The notes below the pieces were generated by a model. That model saw only the letters and a program-made list of their open reading frames with translations. It did not search any database and had not been told where the DNA came from. Below are positions 1 through 10,229 of a stretch of 64,000 nt of DNA, piece by piece (the first letter of the stretch is position 1; every line of letters begins with the position of its first letter). The position numbers and the translations under genes are program-made. This DNA is from Ctena decussata (taxonomy: Eukaryota > Mollusca > Bivalvia > Lucinida > Lucinidae): positions 87,951,138 to 88,015,137 of the forward strand of contig OZ022503.1 in the NCBI GenBank assembly GCA_963989385.1, in the 5' to 3' direction.

Positions 1-512
1 CTCTTAAAGGAAAAAATTTACTCCGAGACGAGCAAATTCTTTCCTTTAAGAGTTGACCCGTACTGAGAAGGGAACCAAAAATAGTAGAGCTGCTTCCTCT
101 GAGAGTACATCCATTCACCTTCATTTTGCAATGTCTGATTTACTATATTTCATCCTCTATTAAACGCACCCCCTCCTTTTGTAAAATGCAACACCCCGGG
201 GCATTTAATAGGATTAATACTGTACTATGTCTAACCTTTTTATTAGTTTTGACAAGAAAGAGTTTTATATACAGACTTATGAAATATTATATGCAATGTA
301 AGTCAAGGGGGAAATGGTTATGCTCTGCACCAGTGAAACAGAGTTTACGACAACAAACGAGGATCTTGCTTCGATGATGATACTTTTATACTTTGAAATG
401 AAAATTCTAAACTTTTGCAAAATGGATTGCCATAATATAACAATGTTATTAAACTTTGTATGTGAAGCATATACGTACAAAATTTAGGCTTTGTAAAAAA
501 TAAACTGGTGGA

Positions 513-595
513 GGGCTAAGTATCACAAAACTCTTGAAAATGCCCAAAATGAATGTTTGGTTCGGCCACTTTCAGGAGTTTTGTGTTAACTCCAC
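513..595. repeat. Imperfect hairpin repeat, family C
   Basis: A block reading roughly CACAAAACTCTTGAAAATG is followed about 30 bases later by its complement (CACTTTCAGGAGTTTTGTG). The same hairpin recurs at about 44480-44560 and 53383-53455, so it is a dispersed foldback repeat and not a local accident. Confidence 0.6.
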
Positions 596-1092
596 AAGTT
601 CTTTTACTTCAAAGGAATATTAAGCACAAAATTTATATTCTGTTAATTCACATGAGTCAAATAGCAATATTATAATTTGGCTACCTATTGCAGAAGCAAA
701 AAAAATCTCGCAGACTTACAGTATGCCAAAAAATCAATGTGTTAAAAAATTTCAGTTCAGTTCAGTTCAATTCTCCTAACAACATTCCCCAAGTGGCTCA
801 GCCGTACGGAACCATAGTTGCATGCACTTGGCGCCGAGATAAAAATTTCACAATATACTACAGTTATATTACCATAAAAAATTCTATATATTGGGAAATA
901 GGTCTGAGAAACCAGTGCAGACCCTGATCTGACTGCTGTCTGAGCAGGCTCTAAACTGTGTGCAATTCCATCTGGTAATGGTATCACAGTACAGATCACA
1001 ATACAGTTCACATAACACAACAAATTTGTCATTTTGATATTGGATTTCAAATTAAGTTTAAAGCACCAGAAACTGCAACTCGATAAATATGC

Positions 1093-1290
1093 TTAACCCT
1101 TTTTAAGTGCCAAAAAATGAAACTACTAGATTTGCAAACAGTGTAAATCCAGCTTAGGTGGCTCATTATGAGCCCCCTAGTCTGAATCTACATTGTTTGT
1201 CTTCTAGTGTTTGAAATCGCAATATGATATCTCTTGGATGAAATAGTTTTTGAAATTTTGCATATGAAAATTTTGTTGTCTGTTTATTTA
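1093..1290. mobile_element. TTAA-flanked hairpin element, 3' truncated copy
   Basis: It begins at TTAACCCTTTTTAAGTGCC and contains the core hairpin at 1134-1201 (AAACAGTGTAAATCC ... TGAATCTACATTGTTTG, with GGCTCATTATGAGCC at the centre). Compared with the complete copy at 1437-1632, the far terminal repeat is missing; homology runs out in a T-rich tract near 1290. Confidence 0.55.
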
Positions 1291-1436
1291 ATTTTATTTA
1301 TTTATTTTTTTCTTCTTTTTTTAATCATATCACAGTACAGATCACAACACAGTTCACATAACGCAACAAATGTCATTTTAATATTGGATTTCAAATGAGG
1401 TTTAAAGCACCAGAAACTGCTACTCAATAAACTTGC

Positions 1437-1632
1437 TTAACCCTTAAAGTAGCTAAATTTGCAAACAGCGTAGATCCGGATGAGGCGGCTCATGATGAGC
1501 TGACTTATCTGGATCTACACTGTTTGCCCTCTATAGTTTGAAATCGCAATATGATATCTCCTGGATGAAACATTTTAAGAAATTTTGCAGACATGAATTT
1601 TGTTGTCTGCTTTTTTGATGCTTTAAGGGATA
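1437..1632. mobile_element. TTAA-flanked hairpin element, complete copy
   Basis: The left end is TTAACCCTTAAAG and the right end is CTTTAAGGGATAA, so the termini are inverted repeats flanked by TTAA-like sequence. A hairpin core at 1461-1528 carries GCAAACAGCGTAGATCC and the reverse-complementary GGATCTACACTGTTTGC. There is no coding capacity. It is a MITE-like element. TTAA targeting is typical of piggyBac-type transposases, but assigning the family to piggyBac is inference. Confidence 0.65.
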
Positions 1633-1640
1633 ACTCATGA

Positions 1641-3480
1641 TATACAAGAACTAGAAATGTGTCCATAGGACACGGATGCCCCCGCCTAGTGCCTTGAGTA
1701 AGAAAATTTATGCATAGAAGTAAAGCATTAGTATAGAATTTGAAACCACTTGGTTACTACCACAAAGGTAGTTTCATGAAGAACAGACTTTATGTGAGGA
1801 AACCAGCTTAATTTGGAGGGAACTATGCAGTTGCCATCTTGTATTTCAAATTCTGAAGTATTTGTGATGTGTAGGAATGAAAATAAAATGATTTGGAGCT
1901 CTCTGGACAAAACATATCATACCATAATATCAATGTGAGTTGAGAAAATTACACGTAAACCCTTAAAATATTTAGATGGCCTTATAATTTATTTCTCGGG
2001 CATAAAAATAGGAATTTAGTTAATTATAATTATTATAAACATGCATGTGTTCAAAAGATATGTCTTAGTGTAGGGCAGGTATCACAACTACTACCTAGTA
2101 TTTAAAACAGCAGAAAAAATGCATGAATAACAACAAAATAAAATTTAGAAAATGAGCTTATTTGATTACTTGATTATCTTTTATAGTATAAAGATGATCT
2201 GACCAATTAATTCACAACAAATTTGTTTCAAACACCCATATTTAGTGATATAAAATTTTTCTAAAGCAAGTAAAACTGTATGTAACACAATTAAAACTTC
2301 TGCTCAACACCCCACATACATGTTTTTTTCAATAGCATATCATACCTGCTGTGCCATTACACATATGCAGGCAGGCAGTGGTACTGTCCATTTTTAATCA
2401 GTAGAACAGAGAGAGTGGCTTTACAAATTATAACCAGTGTCTATGAAACAATGTTGATGAATTTAAGAATTGAACCTGGGGCCTGTTTCACAAAAATTAA
2501 CCGTACGATGAATCGTGCGATAATCTGATACTGTTCACACCACAGGTGAGCTTAGTTTCACGGTCCAGTCATTTTGCCTTAAATTTTGATGACTGACTAT
2601 GGGTGAACATTAAACTCCCCGATAACGAGTCAGTTTGACACAACATTTGACTTCTAATAAATGAGGGTTACAGTGACCTTTATTTCATGATCAGTGATTC
2701 CTCCTTATCTTGGAGTCTTTTTAATGGATACTAGTAAGCTTTTGGATAAAAGTCAATGTGACACAACTTTTGACCTCAAAATAAATGTAGGTCACTGAAA
2801 CCTATATTTCACAGATCTAGTGCATTATGTATTGAGAACTATTTGATGCATGAACATTAATCTGTTGGATATTAAAGCAATTTGACAACCTCTGACCTCA
2901 AAATAAATGTAGATCACTGTGACCTATATTTTATGTTCCTGTGATCTTTTGCCTTAAATCAGAATCTTGGAGACCATTTTATGGATGAACATTTAACTTT
3001 TGGGTAATGAGTCAGTGTGAAACTTTTTATAATGTTACCGGCAAAGCTAAATTCAGGCAACCAGGCTACAAAATTTTTAATTTATCATTTTAATTTTGTT
3101 TTGCCAAACCAGTTTGGCCTAATTAGGGCTGGACTTGAAATAGTATAGAATTAGTCCATTATTGAAGAATAGAATTGATATAGCATTGGTTTAAGAGTAT
3201 AGTATTAGTATAGCATTTGTTTTGCCAAATCAGGGCTGGGCTTGAAATAGTAAAGAAATAGTCCATTATTGAAGTAAAGAATTGATATAGCATTGGTTTA
3301 TGAGAAAAGAATTCTATGTCCATGGCACCATAAATGAAGTATAGAATTTAGTATATCATATATTCATGAGTATAGAATTGTCTCGTTTGCATGTGATTTT
3401 CTATACTAATTATGTAGTAACTATATACATATAGAATTAATATAGCGTTGTAGTATATTATGCCCCTTTTTTCCGTATGG
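1641..3480. repeat. Repeat-rich intergenic stretch downstream of gene 1
   Basis: There is no credible coding sequence. At 2620-3010, about three diverged units of roughly 130 bases share TTTGACCTCAAAATAAATG followed by GTCACTGTGACCTATATTT-like sequence. At 3126-3193 and 3234-3302 a second unit (GGGCTGGACTTGAAATAGTA ... TAGCATTGGTTTA) occurs twice with an offset of about 108 bases. 2478-2560 contains a GGGCCTGTTTCACAAAAATT segment that resembles a dispersed-repeat terminus. Confidence 0.5.
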
Positions 3481-3482
3481 GC

Positions 3483-3592
3483 ACCTTTTGGAAGTATTTC
3501 TATCAATAGGGAATAAAACAGGAAATCATAAAAGTTGTTCCCCTTTGTAAACATAGTAGGAAATCATGGGATGTACATATACACCTTAAAGC
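3483..3592. repeat. Fragment of dispersed family R
   Basis: This is a short copy of a family whose consensus features are CTCTTAAAGGAAAGAATTTG, GAGCAAATTCTTTCCTTTAA, AGAGTTGACCCCATTGAGAA, GCAAACAGGAAGTCA and a terminal AAGGTGAATGGGTACAC. Other copies lie at 1-122, 22204-22500, 24695-24862, 26757-26935, 43035-43215, 46165-46330, 46815-47048, 49660-49990, 50150-50370, 53855-53955 and 63660-63885. None encodes a protein. Confidence 0.6.
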
Positions 3593-3695
3593 CAACACAT
3601 AGAAAAGGTCTGGCAGTTTCCAGACAAATATCACTTCAAACAGTATGTTATGCACCAAACTTCCCCTTTATCAAACCCTGTTTACGGACAATATG

Positions 3696-6111
3696 TCATC
3701 GCTGCGTTTCAAGGGTTTTAGGCCTGTAGACTGCTGCTGTAGATTTTGGCAGAGGTTTTTCACCAAGAATAATATCTGCAGCTTTTTCTGCAACCATTAT
3801 GGTAGGACCATTCAGGTTACCACTGACAACGCTAGGCATGATAGAGGCATCTACAACCCTTAAACCATCCAATCCTATTACTTTTGTCTGGGGATCAAGT
3901 ACTGCCATTGGATCACTGGGCTGTCCCATTGTACATGTACAGGAGGGGTGATAGGCACTATCAGCCATGTTACGGATAAATTCATTAAGCTGAGAGTCAG
4001 TTTGTACATCAGGTCCAGGCTGAAGGTCTCCTCCCCGGAATGGATCAAATGCTTTTTGAGCAAAGATCTCACGGGCAAGTTTAATTGCATCCCGCATCTC
4101 CCTTAAGTCTCCCTCTGTTGACATGTAGTTTGCAACAATCTTTGGATGTTCTTTTGGATCTTTTGATTTCAGTTTCAAATAACCTTTGCTTGTGGGTCGC
4201 ATAGGTCCTATATGCATCTGATATGCATGACATTCACCCATCTCGCGTCCATGGTCCCGCACAACAGATGGCAGAAAATGTATCTGAAGGTCAGGATGTT
4301 CTACACCAGCTCTACTGCGTATAAATCCTCCAGTCTCCAGGTGAGCAGTGGCACCATCTCCTTTCTTTGTTAGAAACCACTGCAGTCCTATTCTTATCAT
4401 ATTATCTGGAAACTTCCACTGTGCACTGTACAGTGTAATGGGCTGAGTACATTTTTGTTGGACATACAGTTCTAAATGATCCTGTAAGTTTTCACCAACA
4501 CCTGGCAAGTTCTGGACCACTGGAATGTCTAACTTCTTTAAATCATCTGCATTTCCTACACCAGATAACATTAGTAACTGTGGAGAATTTATTGAACCTC
4601 CACTAAGAATAACCTCTTTGTTCACAAACACCTTCTCTGTTTCTCCATTTTTCTTGTACTCCACCCCTATGGCACGATTCTTATCAAACAAAATTTTTGT
4701 TATCAGTACTTTAACTTTCGTTTCCAAATTTGGTCTTCCTAAAGCTGGGTGTAGATAAGCAGAAGCTGCATTCCACCTCTCACCTTTATGAATAGTCATA
4801 TCCATAGGCCCCACCCCCTCCTGCTGGTAGCCATTCATATCTGCTGTATAGGGATAGCCGGCTTGTTGCCCTGCATCAAGGAATGCCTGATGAAGGGGAT
4901 TATTTGTTATGCCCCTGGATACATGAAGAGGCCCATCACCACCTTTGTATTCATCCGCTCCAAGTTCGTGGGTCTGTGACTTTCTGAAATATGGCAAGCA
5001 ATCAGCATATGACCAGTTAGTGGCTCCTTCTTTTTCCCAGCGATCATAATCAAAAGCGTGTCCTCGTATGTAGACCATTGCATTCAGTGATGATGACCCA
5101 CCCCAGACCCGTCCCCTTGGCCAGTACATGACCCTATTATTCATGCCCTTCTCTGGTTCAGTATGGTAATACCAATTATATTTATCATTACGTAGATTAT
5201 ACTTAAGGGCAGCTGGCATTTTTATCTTCCACGAGTTATCTTTGGGTCCGGCCTCCAAGACCAAAACCTTATTGTCACTTCTAGCTGAAAGACGATTGGC
5301 TAATACACAGCCTGCTGACCCAGCACCAACCACAACATAATCATATGACTTTGACTGGTTCCCTGGTTGTGCTTTTATATTCACTGAAGTACTGAAGGAT
5401 CTTTTTGGTACAGAAAACCAGTTGGATATTAAAGTAGAAAATGACCTAGCAGATACCTTTTGAGGAGTTGTAGGTTCAAATGATTCAAACAAATGATTAG
5501 TTATATCCCCTACTTTTTCCACAACAAAATCTGCATGTTTTGTCAATAGTTCTTCATCCCCTACACCAGTCAGTACCCCAATCTTTCTTTTCACTTTTGC
5601 ATCTGCGGCCATTTTCATATCATCCAAAGAATCCCCAATGACGAAGGTCTTGTCAGGAGACACTCCAAACTCTTTACATATAAGCATGGCATTATGGGCT
5701 GATGGTTTAGGTTCAGAATGAGGGTCATCCCCACAGACCATCATATCAATATATTTCAACAGACCTAAGGTATCTAAGTCTGACAGAACTGCCTCGCGCA
5801 TGTCACCTGTACATATTGCAATTTTTAATCCATGCTGTTTCAATGTCTTGAATAAGAACTTTGAGTTTTTGTCCACAGTTTTTGTGTTGGTGGTCAGCAA
5901 ATGTGCACACTCTTTCCACGTTTGATTAACAATTAATACTGATTCCTCATAGGTCAGTCTTTCATTAAGTAGAATCTCGACTAGTGCTGATTTGACTTGA
6001 GATGCTGTCCCTTCAGACAGAATGCCCTGTTTCAGTTTTCTGGTATCCTGACTCACTCCAAGCTTCTTGTAAATTGTTTTTGTCAGAGGAATGGCAGTGA
6101 TCTGTGTCATT
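3696..6111 (-). CDS. CHDH: Gene 1 exon 3: HAD phosphatase body fused to choline dehydrogenase
   Basis: This is the last coding exon (2416 bases) of a predicted 912-residue protein, giving residues 109-912 and the stop. Residues 109-320 complete a HAD phosphatase whose motif I lies in exon 2: motif II T209-G-D, motif III K243, motif IV G267-D268 with D271/D272. Residues 364-912 are a GMC flavoprotein: GxGxxG at 370-375, flavin-ribose Glu394, GMC signature 1 near 440-458, signature 2 near 612-627, catalytic His829, and the Asn-containing SGNLNGP near 871-877. The C-terminus TLETQR closely matches vertebrate CHDH. CHDH oxidises choline to betaine aldehyde at the mitochondrial inner membrane. The exon begins at a TTTCTTTCAG acceptor. 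The apparent longer open frame to 6125 is intron sequence. One oddity is Thr835 (CTCTMG), where the paralogue has Lys. Confidence 0.93.
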
Positions 6112-6835
6112 CTGAAAGAAAGCAAAATGAAATGTGAGACATGTCATAAAATACATTAAGTTACATGAATGGTCGGCACCTTTACCGATCTCGACCATAA
6201 TGATTTGAATATACAACAAGGGGCTCCCCTCTTGAATGATCCCTAATATCTATACTAGTCTTAGGTATGTCTGCTATAAGGTGGGTTTCTCTCTCCAATA
6301 CTACCCGAAAATTCTAGAACTGTCTTGTAAGACATATCTATATTTTTGCGGTTGTTTGAGAGGGGCAACAAATGTCTTATAACTGAACATACACAGTATT
6401 CTAAACTCTGAAAAATTAGACTTCATTGTTTGTCAATGTTTCAAAAACTGCTGGTCAAATAGCAAAGAGTGCAGACCCTGATACATGTATAAAAGTTCTC
6501 TACAGTCTGGGTCCAGTTATTCAAAGCATCCTCAGCTTAACAAAGTGGTTAATAGGATTCATTAAGTCTTACAGTACTCACAAAATCAAACGGGGTAATG
6601 TTTTTGGCTGAAAAAATATGAGGAGCTTTTGCACTGCAAGAGCTCCTCATAATTTCTGCAAAAACAATGGCAATGCTTTTGCATACAAACTGTTTGAATA
6701 TTAAACGTCTCGTTGATTAATGACGTCATTAGTTTTGAACAATTGGGCCCTGATCTGGATCTGGCTGTTTGCTCGAGGATTTCTGTCCCAAAATTTAGAG
6801 TTGTTATGCTTTCGCTACATGAAACCAGCAGACTA

Positions 6836-6935
6836 AGGCCCGATTTCACGTCACAGTTAGTACTCAGATTAACAAGTCAGTGGTCTATTTTACCGTAAGG
6901 TGCAATATAAAAGGACCTGGTATGATAAGGGCCGT
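6836..6935 (+). repeat. Left arm of a 15.2 kb inverted repeat
   Basis: AGGCCCGATTTCACGTC and, further in, AAAGGACCTGGTATGATAAG occur here. They recur in reverse complement at 21960-22060 in the same outside-to-inside order. The arms are diverged with indels. They could be the terminal repeats of a large old element spanning about 6834-22060, or two independent copies of a dispersed repeat. Confidence 0.45.
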
Positions 6936-7789
6936 TTTTGGCCCCCATTCAAATTCTCGTAAAATTGCATGGTTTCTATTGCTTATCATTTGCATTGATA
7001 GGAACAGACAGAAATAATATGTTTCGTCATTGTGAATTCCCAGAATAATATGATTTCTGACATGCCTATGTGGTTTCAATAGTAATAACAGTTGGAACGC
7101 AGCTCCAAGGAGTAGGGATATAATCAAGCACATAGCAACGGATTTTTGTTCGAAATTGTCGCCATCAAAATGGCTATCGACGAACCCCATTGTGCTTTAA
7201 CGCCACCATACAGATTAATCAAATCGCCCCACCGGTTGAAATTTTAAGAGCACTTTTCTGACTTCCATTATTGAATTTTTCTGCTAAAATAATTCCAGGA
7301 CATCCTTTTCCGCCTGTGTAATTATTGACGAAACAGTGCCCTTTACGTCAGCGTCAAACATGTGAACAAAAAATTACGATTAACAGCTTATTCGACTTTC
7401 TCCAAAACGCAGACCTATGCCATGATAAATATTGATATAATATTCTACTATTATGTGAAATTTCAGAAAATTTGGTTTTGGAACATTTTAAAATTGCAAA
7501 ATAACATATGACCACCCGGTTTGAAAACAAACCGAAAAATTAAATGGCGTCGAAATCATGCCAGCCTTACGCGCTAAGTGTTCACTGCCAAATTAACAAA
7601 CTCACAATTCGGCCTGTCCGTAGAAACGTAACACCTCTCACTGATTAATCTTCAACCAAGACCGAATAAAACAGTAAAGCAAATACATTTTATTCATATT
7701 TTATTGTCATATACAATAATGTCAACTCTCACCTCTATGCTCTAGCAAATCGTAAACACAAGCTTATGACGTGATTTTGAATCGATTAG

Positions 7790-8503
7790 AAGTTGTATAA
7801 TCATGGCTTAAAAGACGGACTTAATCAGCAATTGATGTTCATTTAGGTACAGTTCATGCTATCGTTCAGGATTAGCCTTCCCCTCATAATTGAACGGTAA
7901 TTTAACGGTTATTTCTTTTTTTAATTAGCAGATCACGCGCTTGATTTCAAAAGTCAAATAAACGGTTGTATGTGAGTAACCTGGGAGGGATGAGGAATGC
8001 CCTCCCACCCCCTTTCGTGGGACGGTTAGAAGCAGGAGTGTAGGGGTTATTACACTTTACGCACAATTATGTTTATCCTTTGAGAGCAAGAATAAGATGT
8101 GGGCCCCTAAGATACTTTATATAGTCGTGTCTGCTTGCCGCTACTATTGAAATCTTGTTCAATTTACAAATACCAGCATCATCAAATATGGCGATACCTG
8201 TTGAAATTTTGTCTATTTGACAAAATTACAATACGCACCTGGCTATTAGCGTACAGGCAGTTACGCCTTTGAGGAGGGTTAGCAGTGCACTGTTCATATG
8301 CATGCGATGTTTTTGCATTGCCTGTATAAGTTTGAGAAACTCGTCAGGCATTTGAGTGCGTTTTCTTGGGGGTGGGGCAACATTTACGAATCTGCAGGTA
8401 CACGGGTAGATCTACATAAAATAATAGAATAGAATAGAACATTTATTTCTCCAATTACGAACCCTTTCGGTTATGCAGTCACATATAAACAAACAACAAA
8501 AAC
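7790..8503. repeat. Host unit A, left half
   Basis: It starts TTGTATAATCATGGCTTAAA and runs to ATAAACAAACAACAAAAACA. The sequence is duplicated at 16969-17580. The right half of the unit continues at 15743 after the 7.2 kb insertion. The end (8412-8500) reads on the minus strand like a LINE 3' tail: GGGTTCGTAATTGGAGAAAT followed by AAATG and TTCTA repeats. Confidence 0.7.
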
Positions 8504-8814
8504 ATTAATACCAATTCTCTGTAACCATCGAGAATGGTGGCTCACGCCTAGTCACAGATTTTAATGGAACTTTCTGAGCATGTTCCTTGTCACTTAAAAA
8601 GAAAATATTGAAATACAACTACCTATTTTTTATGGCCCGTTTCCATGGTAACGGGATTTATAATATTTGGCCTGAAACTCTAAAAATATCAGTGAAAATT
8701 GACTATTTTTGAACAATTAAGGGTCATTTTAGGGGCCCGAACAGGTAAATATTTTGTGCGGAAAATAGGCAACAATCCAAATATGGTTTACCACCTACCC
8801 ACTTCTCCTAGCGG

Positions 8815-9895
8815 GAGTTCTGTAGATTACAGTTTTCTTAAAGCCTAGCATCTTACAAGTATTTTGCAACATGTAAGCCCTCCGGCGATTGTCGGGTTAC
8901 GCAATAACAGCATGTTACAAACGTTACCCATCAAAAACGTAAATAAAATATAAAACTATTGAAACTTACAAAAGTATGGAAGTCACATTCACATGTTTAA
9001 AATCATAATATGGTCTATAAGGAGAATCCAGTAGCTAAAAAATTATGCTCTTTGAAAGATCATTTTAGCTTACATGGCGTTACATACGTTACATTTGTCT
9101 TTACACTTCATTAAAATTGCTGTTTCCATCCAAAATGATTTATTCTTGTAAGGTTTTTCTTTCCGTATTAGACCATAGGTTTGCTTCTGTCTAAAAGGCA
9201 ATTTATTTATCTTTTCGAATCAGTCAATATTATTATCTTAACTTTTATACTTTGGGAGAAATAGGATGTTGAACACACTACACTCTTAGAAGATATTTCA
9301 TATCTCAATTATCACTTGCTGGGCCACAAGTCATCTATGGTTACCTCCTCCTCGACCCCTCTCCGTAGGAAGTTTATAGGTCATGATTTACATAATGCCC
9401 AATGTCTTACAAGTATTTTGTATTTTAGCCCTCTGGCAATGGAAGCGCTATGCTGTAACAGTTTGTTAAAAACGTTACCCATCAAAACGGTAAATATAAT
9501 ATGAAAATAGTGAAAGTTACAAAAGCATGAAAGTCACATTCACACGTATAAAATTATAATATGTTCTAACATAAGAATACGGTAGCTACACTTTGTGATG
9601 CTTTAAAGATCATTTTAGCTTACGTGGCGTTACATACGTGATATTTGTCTTTGCAAATAGATAAATAAATATCACTCCATTAATTGCTGTTTTCATTCAA
9701 AGTATTTTCTTCTTGTAAGTTTTCTTTTCCGTATTAGACCTTACTTTTGTTACTGTCTTAAAGGCAACTTATTCATCTTTTCACTTCAGCAGATATCATT
9801 GTCATATCATTTATATTTTGGGAGAAATGGGCTGTTGAACACAGTACCCACTTACAAAATATTCCATATCGTAAATTCGTAATTATTTATTGCCT
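8815..9895. repeat. Diverged tandem duplication (about 530 bp unit) in the 7.2 kb element
   Basis: Two units (about 8815-9330 and 9345-9895) share, in order, TCTTACAAGTATTTTG, AAACGTTACCCATCAAAA, AGTCACATTCACA, AAGATCATTTTAGCTTAC, GGCGTTACATACGT, CCGTATTAGACC and TTTGGGAGAAAT. A third, inverted copy lies at about 14035-14530 and forms part of the right arm. Confidence 0.7.
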
Positions 9896-10229
9896 TATAA
9901 TTCAAATGCTTGAATAACAATATGGGAATTTAAAACAACAGTATAAGGTAAATTGCCTCTGTCAGCCTATCGAAACAGCAATTATGGGTGGGACAATATG
10001 TTGAACGCATCTCTATCACTATTTCTGATAGTCCCTTGGCCGTAACTGTCGCTTATAAATGTTGCCTGTGACTTTTTTCTTTAAAATCATATAATTTGAA
10101 TATAGAACAGTTTGGTTTTCTTTTGTTAGCAGTTTCTTCATAAAAGAATCTTCGAGTATAAGAAGTTTGTTTTTGATCATTAGCTATTACTAGTAGTGAT
10201 GTAAACAACATTAATGTATAAGATAGTTC

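Larger units (their letters stand above)
1..1640. repeat. Segmental duplication, downstream flank of gene 1
   Basis: This stretch lies 3' of the first choline dehydrogenase gene. It is collinear with 43090-45420, which lies 3' of the second gene. Shared landmarks include the CTTTCCTTTAAGAGTTGACC block at the window start, the segment around 300-500, the hairpin near 513-595 and the TTAA-flanked element at 1437-1632. The paralogue is longer because of later insertions: a block at about 43472-44007 and a SINE at 44193-44461. No coding region is seen. Confidence 0.75.

Noticed and set aside
6112..6125. Extended N-terminus of the last exon of gene 1
   Set aside because: It begins with TTG inside a pyrimidine tract ending in CAG, an acceptor site. 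The frame joins exon 2 exactly at 6111.
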